From an uncultured Clostridium sp. (GTDB lineage Bacteria; Bacillota; Clostridia; Clostridiales; Clostridiaceae), in assembly GCF_934754915.1 (NCBI RefSeq), contig NZ_CAKVKB010000001.1, positions 1 to 64,000 on the forward strand: 64,000 nt of DNA, given 5' to 3'. Below the pieces are notes generated by a model. The model worked only from the letters and a program-made list of their open reading frames with translations, did no database searches and was not told where the DNA came from. Shown here piece by piece: positions 46,464 to 56,164 of the stretch (position 1 is the stretch's first letter; every line of letters starts with the position of its first letter). The position numbers and the translations under genes were made by a program.

Positions 46464-47139
46464 GTCTGTATCCTATTCCCCAGACAGTTTTAATATATCT
46501 AGGCGCACTATCATTATCTTCAATTTTATTTCTAAGTCTTTTGATATGTACCATTACAGTATTATCATCACTTATAAATTCATCCTTCCATACACTTTGA
46601 AATATCTGCTCTTTTGTAAACACTCTATTTGGATTAGATAAAAAAAGCTTTAATATATCAAATTCTTTTGGCCTTAGATTCAATTCAATATTGTTTTTAT
46701 ATGCTTTATAATTTCTACTATCAACTTTTAAATCACCATAAATAAAAACATCTTCATAATTATCAGAAGTATTATTATAATCATTATATCGTCTTAATTG
46801 AGCTTTTACTCTTGCAATTAATTCTTTTATGAAAAATGGCTTGACCATATAATCATCAGCTCCCATACTAAGTCCTACAACTCTGTCACATTCATCATCT
46901 TTAGCTGACAATATAATTACAGGAATTTTGCTTTTTTCTCTTATCTGTCTTAGAACTTCTATTCCATCAACATATGGTATCATTAAATCTAAAATTACTA
47001 AATTTATATTTTCATCATATTTAGAAAGCGCCTCTTTTCCATCATATGCCTGAATTGTATTGTACATTTCATTTTTTAATGATTCACATAATAAATTATT
47101 AATTTCTTTATCATCTTCAACTACTAGTATATTTGTCAT
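46453..47139 (-). CDS. OmpR-family response regulator
   Basis: The 228-residue regulator has a receiver domain (ILVVEDDKEINNLL, phospho-acceptor Asp51 in LVILDLMIPYVDG, Lys in VKPFFIKELIARV). The C-terminal winged helix contains ELNLRPKEFDILKLFLSNPNRVFTKEQIFQSVW. The ATG at 47139 follows TTGGAGGAATTTTG; the upstream ATG at 47160 is less well placed. With the kinase it probably regulates the adjacent exporter and perhaps the small upstream transcription unit. Confidence 0.9.
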   Translation of the reverse strand: MTNILVVEDDKEINNLLCESLKNEMYNTIQAYDGKEALSKYDENINLVILDLMIPYVDGIEVLRQIREKSKIPVIILSAKDDECDRVVGLSMGADDYMVKPFFIKELIARVKAQLRRYNDYNNTSDNYEDVFIYGDLKVDSRNYKAYKNNIELNLRPKEFDILKLFLSNPNRVFTKEQIFQSVWKDEFISDDNTVMVHIKRLRNKIEDNDSAPRYIKTVWGIGYRLGD

Positions 47140-47209
47140 CAAAATTCCTCCAACTTTCATATATTTTTATACTTACTACTTAAATTCATGTAAATAAATG
47201 TCACAAAAA

Positions 47210-47252
47210 AATATCACAATATTCACTTTTTATTTTTGAATATCGTGATATT
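47210..47252 (-). terminator. Terminator upstream of the response regulator
   Basis: AATATCACAATATTCA (47210-47225) pairs with TGAATATCGTGATATT (47237-47252) at 15 of 16 positions, followed on the minus strand by seven T. It ends the short unit containing the possible 20-residue peptide and insulates the two-component genes. Confidence 0.8.
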
Positions 47253-47268
47253 AAATATTTAGATTTAT

Positions 47269-47331
47269 CTATTCAATGCTATACTTATAATCTTTCCAAC
47301 TTGTCATAACTGATTTCTTTAATCTATTCAT
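47269..47331 (-). CDS. Possible 20-residue peptide gene
   Basis: A minus-strand frame from ATG 47331 encodes MNRLKKSVMTSWKDYKYSIE and a TAG stop. A good ribosome site (GAGGAGAG) lies about 10 bases upstream, and a terminator starts 17 bases past the stop. The peptide is basic and aromatic, with no cysteines and no evident leader. It lies upstream of a peptide-resistance-type exporter and its two-component system, so a signal, substrate or leader-peptide role is conceivable. Alternatively the roughly 200-nt transcript is a small RNA. There is no homology evidence. Confidence 0.35.
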   Translation of the reverse strand: MNRLKKSVMTSWKDYKYSIE

Positions 47332-47446
47332 TATAACACACTCTCCTCTGCATAATATTAATTTTATAGATGTACAGAAGCTAAACGGTTCTTGGAATGA
47401 ATACGTAAAAATTTTCACGCTTTCACTTCCCTTTCACGTTATAATT

Positions 47447-47479
47447 TAAACTAATTATAGCACAATTGTAATTAGTTTA
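47447..47479. promoter_or_regulatory. Dyad overlapping a possible promoter for the small transcript
   Basis: TAAACTAATTA (47447-47457) and TAATTAGTTTA (47469-47479) are perfect 11-bp arms. On the minus strand a TATAAT (47459-47454) sits inside the dyad, with a weak -35 (TAGTAA) 17 bases upstream. This could be an operator-controlled promoter for the transcript ending at 47210. The stretch 47332-47446 shows no other gene. Confidence 0.4.
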
Positions 47480-47522
47480 CTAATATATTGCATATTTTCA
47501 TATATATAGCATCTAATAATAA

Positions 47523-49697
47523 TTATGAAAGCTTAAATGAACTTACCATTTCATCCATATTTTCAGAAGAATACTCCAATGCATTAGTTGCATTCTTTAA
47601 TTGTCTAATCTCTAAAAGAATTCCTTTGACTATATTTAAGGATTCTTCACTCATATTTGAGTTATTTTCTGTAGTTTTATTAATCTTATCTGCCATAGCA
47701 CTTACATTATTCATAACTTCACTGACATCATTATTTTGATTTTCTGTAATCTTTGTTATTGATTTCATAGATTCAGATATAAGATTCACGTCTTCATTAA
47801 CTACATTAAATAATTCCATAGATTGAGATACCTTTTTCATTGAAATATCAACTTTAGAGTTTATTTCTTCTGCATATTCAAATGCAGATTCTGTATGTCT
47901 CTGAATAGAATTTATAACAGCATCAACAGATTTTGTAGCTTGCTGACTTTCAGTTGCTAATTTTGAAATTTCCTGTGCAACAACTGAAAATCCTTTACCT
48001 TCTTCTCCAGCTTTTGCAGCTTCTATACTTGCATTTAATGCTAACAGCTGTGTCTGCTCACTAATATCATTGATCATATTTATAACATTTGTAATTTCTT
48101 TAGAATTCCTTTGTAAATCTTCAATAGCAGACACTGTTTTCTTTATTACAACATTTAAATCCTTCATATTCTTTAATACATCATCAGATGATTTATTAGC
48201 ATTTATAGAATTATCATTTGTATCCTGAATAACAGATGATATCTCTAATATCAAACTGTTCATTTCCTGAATTGACGCAGTTATATGTGAAAATTTATCT
48301 CTAGTTTTCTGAAATACAGAATTCTGTTCCTTTGAATTTTCAAGAAGACTCACTACTGTACCCTCAATATTCGCCATACCTTCTTTAACTTCATTGGTTA
48401 TTTCAGATACAATACCTACTGAATTCTTATTTGTCTTAAATGATTTTTTTATTCTTATTAACATTGTCATTTGATTATTTATAAACTTATTAAACCATCT
48501 TGATAATTCTCCAATTTCATCATTTGACATCTTGCTTACTCTTTTAGTAAGATTTCCTTCACCCTCAGCTATATCTTGTAATATATCAAGTGTCTTGATT
48601 AAAGGATTCTTAACATATTTATTGCAAATTATTATGGATGCAGTTGATATTATGAGCCAATCAATAATTGATACAGCTATACTTATATCAGGCATTATAC
48701 TTCTTACAATTTCTGTTCCACCAAGTAAAACAGCGCATAATATTGATATGTATCCCGGAATTTTTAGACTTATACCTTTAAAATCATAAATTTCATCAAT
48801 ATCTCCTTCACACATCATACCCCAAACTTCATCACAATGAGGTGGTGTGATTAATGTACCCTTTCCTCCAACCATTATATGTCTGTAATCGGGATAACCT
48901 GGCCAGCAGTCTAAATTTTCACCATTTTTTATAGTATTAGCAACACCTTGATGTAGTGAATTTGTTGCTGGATCTTTAAATATGATTTCAAATTCAGTAT
49001 GTTTTTTAATTTTAACTTTACCCCATTTTTTTGTATTTACACCATCTTTAAGATTTTCTCCAAATGTAAAGGTATCATCTTCAAAACGACTTCTTGATAT
49101 AGCTGTTCCTGGTTCTATGCCTCTATTAGATTTAACCATGAACAAATAATTATCTCCTGAATTTTTATATATATGACTATCTTCATCCTGAATTACATTA
49201 CTCATATCATCATTTAATACTCTGCAACATAATATTCTCAATTCACCTTGATGATTTTTACACACATTCGAAAACATAAGAGTGACTTCATCAAAAAATT
49301 TTTTTCCCTTTATATCTGTATCTAAAGTATTCTCATCAATATATGGTCCATACATTAATTGCCGGCCTTCCTTTCCAGCCTTAAAATTAGGAAGATAACT
49401 CATATCTAAACCTATATGAGTTATGCATGATGACAATACCACTTTTCCATCACTATCTAATATAAATATTTCACAAAACTCTTCATATTCTTTGACTAAT
49501 CCAGCTAAATATTTATTTACAATGTCTTCATTATCCTCTAATGATAATAGTGAATCTTTGATATTATCTACTTGAGCCCATTTATCACAAAACCAGTTAT
49601 CTAATGCTTTTTTTCTTCCATTAGATATTCCTTCAAAAGTTCTCATTGAAGTTTTAGATATTTTCTTATTTAACAAGTATTTCATTTTTAAATTCAT
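47523..49697 (-). CDS. Methyl-accepting chemotaxis protein with unusual topology
   Basis: About 724 residues from ATG 49697, which follows AGGGGGG; the longer frame to 49730 has no ribosome site. Residues 1-310 form a sensory region with a Cache-like stretch ([18 protein letters not shown]). Two membrane segments follow at about 312-334 and 338-361, then HAMP ([23 protein letters not shown]). The signalling domain has the hairpin tip [33 protein letters not shown]. There is no N-terminal membrane segment or signal peptide, so the sensory region may be cytoplasmic. It sits alone, behind an attenuator-like leader. Confidence 0.9.
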   Translation of the reverse strand: MNLKMKYLLNKKISKTSMRTFEGISNGRKKALDNWFCDKWAQVDNIKDSLLSLEDNEDIVNKYLAGLVKEYEEFCEIFILDSDGKVVLSSCITHIGLDMSYLPNFKAGKEGRQLMYGPYIDENTLDTDIKGKKFFDEVTLMFSNVCKNHQGELRILCCRVLNDDMSNVIQDEDSHIYKNSGDNYLFMVKSNRGIEPGTAISRSRFEDDTFTFGENLKDGVNTKKWGKVKIKKHTEFEIIFKDPATNSLHQGVANTIKNGENLDCWPGYPDYRHIMVGGKGTLITPPHCDEVWGMMCEGDIDEIYDFKGISLKIPGYISILCAVLLGGTEIVRSIMPDISIAVSIIDWLIISTASIIICNKYVKNPLIKTLDILQDIAEGEGNLTKRVSKMSNDEIGELSRWFNKFINNQMTMLIRIKKSFKTNKNSVGIVSEITNEVKEGMANIEGTVVSLLENSKEQNSVFQKTRDKFSHITASIQEMNSLILEISSVIQDTNDNSINANKSSDDVLKNMKDLNVVIKKTVSAIEDLQRNSKEITNVINMINDISEQTQLLALNASIEAAKAGEEGKGFSVVAQEISKLATESQQATKSVDAVINSIQRHTESAFEYAEEINSKVDISMKKVSQSMELFNVVNEDVNLISESMKSITKITENQNNDVSEVMNNVSAMADKINKTTENNSNMSEESLNIVKGILLEIRQLKNATNALEYSSENMDEMVSSFKLS

Positions 49698-49724
49698 AGT
49701 ATAATCCCCCCTAAAAAATAAAAA

Positions 49725-49769
49725 TACCACTAATAAAAATTTATATCTGATAAATTTTTATCAATGGTA
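49725..49769 (-). terminator. Terminator-like hairpin in the MCP leader
   Basis: A 19-bp helix between arms 49725-49743 and 49751-49769 (two G-U pairs on the minus strand) is followed by TTTTTATTTTTT and then the MCP ribosome site. Upstream TGGCACTAAGGCAGTACCA could pair with itself and occupy the 5' arm. That arrangement looks like an attenuator or riboswitch platform, but I recognise no known aptamer. Confidence 0.55.
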
Positions 49770-49803
49770 CTGCCTTAGTGCCAATATATTTATTTTTTTA
49801 ATA

Positions 49804-49832
49804 ATTATACTATTTAAACCTAAAATTGTAAA
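49804..49832 (-). promoter_or_regulatory. Promoter of the MCP gene
   Basis: Minus-strand TTTACA (49832-49827), 17-bp spacer, TATAAT (49809-49804). It is about 110 bases before the start codon, so the leader hairpin is transcribed. The remaining gap to 50024 is AT-rich without a gene. Confidence 0.75.
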
Positions 49833-50024
49833 TATATTTCAAATATTTTATATAATAATTAAATCGGATTATTTATCTTATTTCTATTCATGTATATTCC
49901 AATTCGTAATATTTAACTGACAATCTATAATAAACTTTATTATTTAAAATATATATTAATATTAAAGTATAATAAGGCTGATATTATAATATACCAATCT
50001 TATTATATGAACTAAAATTATAAG

Positions 50025-50492
50025 TTAAAATAAAAATTCATTTTCCCAGTCAAAATTTCCAGAATCTTCATAAGTCTGAGGCCAATGGCTACACCAATCT
50101 GGCACCTGAAATTTTTCAACTTTTTCTATACTTGGTGTATATGGTTTTAAATCTAAAATAATGCTATCATTCATTGCATCAATATAAGTAATATATATTT
50201 TTCCTAAATCATAATCAATATGTGTAATTTCAGTAACTGAAAAAGCTAATGGATTTGGTCTTTCAGGTGATCTTGTACAAAAAACTCCAAGTTTCTCAGG
50301 CGCTTTTTTATAAGGCTTGCTTACCTCTAAAGTTTTTCTATCTTTAGGATTGTCACATCTATCAAACCACCATAATACATCAATGTGAGAAAATTCATCT
50401 AGATGTTTTAATCCATCTATATATTCATGATTTATTTGAAGAAACATTTCTTCTCCTTCAACTTTTATTCTTCCAATTTCTTTTAATTCCAT
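50025..50492 (-). CDS. trmO: tRNA m6t6A37 methyltransferase TrmO-like (TsaA/YaeB family)
   Basis: The 155-residue beta-barrel protein has the family signature RSPERPNPLAFSVTEI and HLDEFSHIDVLWWFDRC. TrmO uses S-adenosylmethionine to methylate t6A37 of certain tRNAs. It is shorter than E. coli TrmO, consistent with the single-domain form. It lies 74 bases downstream of the MerR-type regulator. Some clostridial homologues serve other SAM-dependent roles, so the tRNA function is by family. Confidence 0.8.
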   Translation of the reverse strand: MELKEIGRIKVEGEEMFLQINHEYIDGLKHLDEFSHIDVLWWFDRCDNPKDRKTLEVSKPYKKAPEKLGVFCTRSPERPNPLAFSVTEITHIDYDLGKIYITYIDAMNDSIILDLKPYTPSIEKVEKFQVPDWCSHWPQTYEDSGNFDWENEFLF

Positions 50493-50566
50493 AATTTATT
50501 ACCTCCTGAATATGTTTTTTACAGAATGATAATAACCCCTAACACAATGTGAGAGTCAACAATTTA

Positions 50567-51382
50567 TTATATTAATGGAATTTGTATTTCTGTAAGATAT
50601 TCTTCCGGCGATACATTATCACCAGCTCCTATATGACATATTTGTCTTGAAGGTCTATCAGCCATTTTTTCATTATATTTTTCGATATAATATGCAAGCA
50701 TTTCATATGCTTTTGCCAAATTAGAATATGGCCCATATACCATTGCATATGCCATTTTTTCCACAGCTTCAACTTCTCTATAGATGAAATCCCCTTTATT
50801 CTTTCCAATTTCACTCACAATCACTCCTACTTCAACATCCACATTCTTTTCCTTGTGTTCAATATCATGATATAATGCTACATTACTATAAACATCCTGC
50901 CTTACAGAAATATTTTCTGACTCTATGAAATCATAAAGTTTATCCCACAAAACTCCTTCGTGAAAATAAGTTGGAATCTTAGCTCTAGTTGATAACATTA
51001 AAAATTTATCTGTCTTCTTAAAATTTAAGTTGCATTGTATTTTAAAATTATTATTTTTCAATTCAGATAAAGTCTTCTCTATTTTTTCAATTCTTTTATT
51101 TTCTAACTCTATTTCCCTTTTAATTTCAATTTTTTTATTTTCAAGCTCCTTAACAATATCTATCTCATCATTATCTATAATATTCTTTATTTCTGCAATT
51201 GAAAATTTAGCATCCCTTAATAAAATAATTTTTTGAAGCAATGGTATTTGCTTTGCAGAATACATTCTGTATCCTGTAAATTCATTAACCTTCTCTGGTT
51301 TAAATATTCCTATTTCATCATAATATCTCAACATTCTGATTGACACCTGAGTAAGCTTAGAAAATTCACCTATTTTAAACAT
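50567..51382 (-). CDS. MerR-family regulator with GyrI-like effector domain
   Basis: About 271 residues from ATG 51382, which follows CTGGAGGATTGT. The N-terminal MerR winged helix is FKIGEFSKLTQVSIRMLRYYDEIGIFKPEKVNEFTGYRMYS. A coiled coil (about 75-115) and a GyrI/BmrR effector-binding domain follow (about 120-271, ending EYLTEIQIPLI). Such proteins activate multidrug-efflux genes when binding hydrophobic cations. No pump gene is adjacent, so the target is unknown. Confidence 0.9.
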   Translation of the reverse strand: MFKIGEFSKLTQVSIRMLRYYDEIGIFKPEKVNEFTGYRMYSAKQIPLLQKIILLRDAKFSIAEIKNIIDNDEIDIVKELENKKIEIKREIELENKRIEKIEKTLSELKNNNFKIQCNLNFKKTDKFLMLSTRAKIPTYFHEGVLWDKLYDFIESENISVRQDVYSNVALYHDIEHKEKNVDVEVGVIVSEIGKNKGDFIYREVEAVEKMAYAMVYGPYSNLAKAYEMLAYYIEKYNEKMADRPSRQICHIGAGDNVSPEEYLTEIQIPLI

Positions 51383-51407
51383 ACAATCCTCCAGCATAAT
51401 AGAAAAA

Positions 51408-51430
51408 GACTGTTGCAAAATACAACAGTC
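51408..51430. terminator. Terminator downstream of ilvC
   Basis: GACTGTTG (51408-51415) and CAACAGTC (51423-51430) are perfect arms. On the minus strand the hairpin is followed by five T, 45 bases after the ilvC stop. Confidence 0.8.
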
Positions 51431-51475
51431 CTAATCTTTATATTATAATAACATTTTAATTTTATCAATTTAAAA

Positions 51476-52534
<1,059 letters not shown>

Positions 52535-52676
52535 TTAAATTTGCATTGCCTTCAATTATAATACATAATTACAGGTTCTGTAACTTTAAAGTCATTGCTT
52601 AAAACTTAAAATAAAGCGCAAATTACTAATAATTTAATAACCTTATTTTAAAATCTTTAACGATTATTTATGTTTT

Positions 52677-52718
52677 CGTTATTGTTTTTAGTATAGCAAT
52701 AACGGTTGTTTTTGTCAA
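52677..52718 (-). promoter_or_regulatory. ilvC promoter with overlapping dyad operator
   Basis: Minus-strand TTGACA (52718-52713), 17-bp spacer and TATACT (52695-52690) form a near-consensus promoter. CGTTATTG (52677-52684) and CAATAACG (52697-52704) are perfect arms bracketing the -10. A repressor binding here would block the promoter. The leader of about 170 nt shows no T-box or other known element. Confidence 0.7.
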
Positions 52719-52762
52719 TCCATACTTATTTTAAAACTATTAGGAAATTTATAAAAATTTAA

Positions 52763-52790
52763 ACTATTCAAAGAATTATCTTTGAATAGT
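52763..52790. terminator. 12-bp hairpin downstream of the GH74 remnant
   Basis: ACTATTCAAAGA (52763-52774) and TCTTTGAATAGT (52779-52790) are perfect arms with a 4-base loop. On the minus strand TTTAAATTTTTATAA follows, giving a moderate terminator. Confidence 0.7.
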
Positions 52791-52811
52791 CTAGATTTAT
52801 TACAAATTATT

Positions 52812-53408
52812 TTACTTTGCCAATTCTCCACAAATTATTCCTCTTCCATTTCCTCCTAAATAGAATCTTCCGTAAACTCTCTTGTCTCCTGTTATTGTTG
52901 AATCTGCTGCTCCATACTGGTGATTATCATCATTAATTCTAATCCATGTATTTCCTTTATCATCAGACCTATATATTCCACCAATCCCATTTATTTTAGC
53001 ATTAGTATATAGACTCATATAATCTGAACCTGGAGCTGCTTTTCCAAACCCTATAATTGATGCAGTATCAACATTGTCTAATTTGTTGAAAGTTTTTCCA
53101 CTATCTGTTGAATGCCATATTCCGCCACAGGCAAACCATATGTCTCCTTCAACTCCTGGCATAGCACTTATATCTATTGTTCCTAATGGAAGACCAGTTA
53201 CTGTCTTTTCGAAATTTTCTCCTCCATCTACACTTACATAGCAGCTTTCTTCTACTACTGCATAAAATTTATCAGGATTAACTCTATCTGATGCTATCTT
53301 AGCTCTGGAAGGTATTCCATTAGATGGATACCAATTCTCGCCATCATCATGAGTATATGATACTGGTGCTGCTAATAATACAATAGCATTTCTTCTTCTC
53401 ATAATCAT
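52812..53408 (-). pseudogene. C-terminal fragment of a GH74 xyloglucanase-like protein
   Basis: About 198 residues from ATG 53408 (GGAGGT upstream) match only the last part of GH74 beta-propeller enzymes. Visible features are BNR/Asp-box repeats (SYTHDDGENW, YVSVDGGENF, WHSTDSGKTF, YRSDDKGNTW) and the terminal block RVYGRFYLGGNGRGIICGE. Full GH74 catalytic modules have about 700 or more residues in two propellers, so the N-terminal domain and probably most catalytic residues are missing. There is no signal peptide. It is most likely a deletion remnant that keeps an open frame and a ribosome site by chance or recent origin. Confidence 0.75.
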
Positions 53409-53722
53409 TATATTTACCTCCATATTCAAACAAATCACTCATAATCCTCTTATTTCTACAATTAATTGCATTTTATCATGATTTTTTAAAACATATAACC
53501 ATAAAAAATAGATATAAAAGGTTATATATTTAGAGGTTTTTAGCAAACTATATGTTATTTTGTAGAAAAACAATTTTTAATATATATTTATTAAAATTAT
53601 CTGCAGATTTTTTATTAATATAGTTAATCTCATAAAGTCTTTAGTGATATAAGTATTTGCCCACCACCCACATAGCAAGTAGTTTTATGTTTTGCATTCA
53701 CTCAACAGACTAAAATTCATAA

Positions 53723-53776
53723 TAAAAAAATAAGTCATTGAAATATAATTAATTACATTTCAACAACTCATTTTTA
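53723..53776 (-). terminator. Terminator downstream of buk; rest of the gap empty
   Basis: An imperfect long stem (AAGTCATTGAAAT with ATTTCAACAACT, 53732-53767) is followed on the minus strand by seven T. It ends the ptb-buk transcript 23 bases after the buk stop. The remaining 53439-53722 shows no gene. Confidence 0.65.
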
Positions 53777-53798
53777 AAATAGTTGATTTTTATATTTT

Positions 53799-54866
53799 TT
53801 AATAAACTTTCGCCTTTTCTTCTCCATCAAGAACCCTTATAGCTCCTTGTGCTAAAGCTAATAATTCATCTTCACCTGGATATACAGTAACTGGAGCAAT
53901 CCATTCAACATTTGCTTTTAAGTCTGGTACAAGTGTTGGTGAATATGCAATACCACCTGTTAATATTATTTGATCTACTTTACCATTTAATGCAGCTGAC
54001 ATTTCTCCAATTGCTTTTGTGATTTGATATAAAAATGCTTTATATATCTTTTCACATTCTTTATCTCCAGCTTCCATTTTATCGATAGTTCCTTTAACAT
54101 CATTAGTGTTTAAGTAACCAACAAATCCACCTTTACCTACTACTTTGCTGTATACTTCAGCTTCACTATATTTTCCACTGAAACACATCTTTATTAAATC
54201 ACCAGCTGGAACTGATCCTGCTCTTTCTGGTGAGAATGGTCCATCTCCATCAAGTGCATTGTTAACATCTACAACTTTACCATGATTATGAGCTCCAACT
54301 GAAACTCCTCCACCCATGTGAACAACAACAAGATTTAAATTTTCATATCCTTTTCCGGATTCCTTACCATATCTCTTTGCAACTGCCTTTTGATTTAATG
54401 CATGGAATTTACTCTTTCTTGGAATATCAGGTGTACCAGATAATCTTGCAACATCTGCAAGTTCGTCAGTAACAACTGGGTCAACTATGAATGAAGGTAC
54501 TCCAATTTCATCAGCAATTGATCTAGCTAATATACCTCCTAAGTTAGAAGCATGTGGTCCTTGTACTCCAACTTTTAAATCTTCAACCATGGCATCATTA
54601 ACTGCATAAGTACCACCTTCAACTGGTTTAAGCATTCCACCTCTACCAACAACAGCACTTAAAGTTTTTATATCAAAATTCTTTTCTCCTAATACTTTAA
54701 GGATAACATCTTTTCTAAATTGGAACTGATCAAAAATTGTATCGAATTGTTTTAATTCTTCGTTAGTATGTCTTAATGTTTCTTCAAATAATTCTTTTTC
54801 ATTTTCATATACACCAATTTTGGTTGATGTTGAACCTGGATTAATTATTAATAATTTATAAGCCAT
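53799..54866 (-). CDS. buk: Butyrate kinase
   Basis: The 355-residue ASKHA-fold kinase makes butyrate and ATP from butyryl-phosphate, the energy-yielding last step of butyrate fermentation. Motifs are [17 protein letters not shown] (phosphate loop), [38 protein letters not shown] and [12 protein letters not shown]. The ATG at 54866 follows TTGGAGGATATAGAA. It lies 50 bases downstream of ptb and is evidently co-transcribed with it. Confidence 0.96.
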   Translation of the reverse strand: MAYKLLIINPGSTSTKIGVYENEKELFEETLRHTNEELKQFDTIFDQFQFRKDVILKVLGEKNFDIKTLSAVVGRGGMLKPVEGGTYAVNDAMVEDLKVGVQGPHASNLGGILARSIADEIGVPSFIVDPVVTDELADVARLSGTPDIPRKSKFHALNQKAVAKRYGKESGKGYENLNLVVVHMGGGVSVGAHNHGKVVDVNNALDGDGPFSPERAGSVPAGDLIKMCFSGKYSEAEVYSKVVGKGGFVGYLNTNDVKGTIDKMEAGDKECEKIYKAFLYQITKAIGEMSAALNGKVDQIILTGGIAYSPTLVPDLKANVEWIAPVTVYPGEDELLALAQGAIRVLDGEEKAKVY

Positions 54867-54916
54867 TTCTATATCCTCCAATTATCTTCTATATTAATCT
54901 TCAATGATTATATTTA

Positions 54917-55825
54917 CTATTTGTTTTTTGCTGCAACTAATGCTGCTAAAGCAATTGAATTAACTTTTGTTTCAAATGTATCTGCTCTTGAAGTAAGAAT
55001 TGCTGGTGCTGATGTTCCTACTAAAAGACATCCATTTTTAACTGGTGCAAAATAAGTTAATGTTTTGTACATTACATTTCCTGTTTCAATATTTGGCATC
55101 ATTAAGATATCAGCCTGACCTGCAACTTCACCTTTAACACCCTTATGTTTTGCAGCTTCTAAAGATATTGCATTATCTAAAGCAAATGGTCCATCAACAA
55201 CACATCCCTTGAATTGTCTTCTATCACTCATTTTAGCAAGTAATGCTGCATCTACAGTAGAAGGCATGTTAGGATTTACAACTTCAACTGGACATACAAC
55301 ACCAACTTTTGGAGTTTCAATACCACATGCATGCGCAACTGAAACTGCATTGTTTATTATTGTAACTTTATCTTTTAATTCTGGATATGTGTTAAATGCA
55401 ACGTCAGTAATAAAGAATAATCTATCCCATCCTTCTATTTCAAATACTGATACGTGAGACATTACCTTACCAGTTCTAAGACCTACTTCTTTATTTAATA
55501 CACTTCTTAAGAATGTAGCTGTATCTATTAAACCTTTCATTAACATATCAGCATTTCCGCTTGATACAAGTTTAACTGCTTCTAAAGTTGCCTTCTTAGG
55601 ATCTTTAACATCCATGATTTCAAATTTGCTTAAATCCATGTCTATTTTATTTGCTATTTCTTGAATCTTTTCCTTATCTCCAACTAATACTGCATTAGCT
55701 ATACCTTTTGCATTAGCTTCTTTTACTGCTTCTAAAACAGGTTCATCTTGAGCTACTGCAACAGCAACCTTTTTTGTTTCAATTTCTTTTAATCTTGAAA
55801 ATAAGTCATCAAAATTTTTACTCAT
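54917..55825 (-). CDS. ptb: Phosphate butyryltransferase
   Basis: The 302-residue enzyme converts butyryl-CoA to butyryl-phosphate. It has the phosphate acyltransferase fold with VAVAVAQDEPVLEAVKEA, LMKGLIDTATFLRSVLN and VVDGPFALDNAISLEAAKHKG. The ATG at 55825 follows GGAGAGGTGCAAAATA. It is first of the ptb-buk operon, whose product pathway places the organism among butyrate-forming clostridia. Confidence 0.96.
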   Translation of the reverse strand: MSKNFDDLFSRLKEIETKKVAVAVAQDEPVLEAVKEANAKGIANAVLVGDKEKIQEIANKIDMDLSKFEIMDVKDPKKATLEAVKLVSSGNADMLMKGLIDTATFLRSVLNKEVGLRTGKVMSHVSVFEIEGWDRLFFITDVAFNTYPELKDKVTIINNAVSVAHACGIETPKVGVVCPVEVVNPNMPSTVDAALLAKMSDRRQFKGCVVDGPFALDNAISLEAAKHKGVKGEVAGQADILMMPNIETGNVMYKTLTYFAPVKNGCLLVGTSAPAILTSRADTFETKVNSIALAALVAAKNK

Positions 55826-56089
55826 TATTTTGCACCTCTCCATTTAATTAATTGCTTATGTTTGTTAAAATTGTGTCAATCAATTATATGACATTAATTT
55901 CTTTATAACACTATTGTACCAAAAAATAACTCAAGTTGCTAAATTTTCTGAAAATTTATTTCAATATTTATTTATTTTTTATAAAATTATCTATATTAAT
56001 AATGTTATTTTATTACATTAAATCCTTATTTTAATCTTTTTTGCTTTCTTAATTTAAAATTTTCAATTTCATGCAACTTTTCTGTCTAA

Positions 56090-56150
56090 TTCTATAAAAA
56101 ATGGGACTGCTGTACAAGAATTAAATCGTTAATCTCAATACAACATTCCC
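56090..56150 (-). terminator. Terminator downstream of the FAD oxidoreductase gene
   Basis: GGGACTGCTGTA (56103-56114) pairs with TACAACATTCCC (56139-56150), allowing two mismatched or wobble positions. On the minus strand ATTTTTTATAG follows. The gap 55844-56089 before ptb shows no gene. Confidence 0.65.
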
Positions 56151-56164
56151 AATAAATTTTACAA

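Noticed and set aside
49725..49832. c-di-GMP riboswitch upstream of the MCP gene
   Set aside because: The leader is only about 100 nt and the known aptamer core sequences are not present.
53439..53722. Upstream half of the GH74 gene by frameshift
   Set aside because: No GH74-like residues were seen in the flanking frames, so a deletion rather than a frameshift is more likely.
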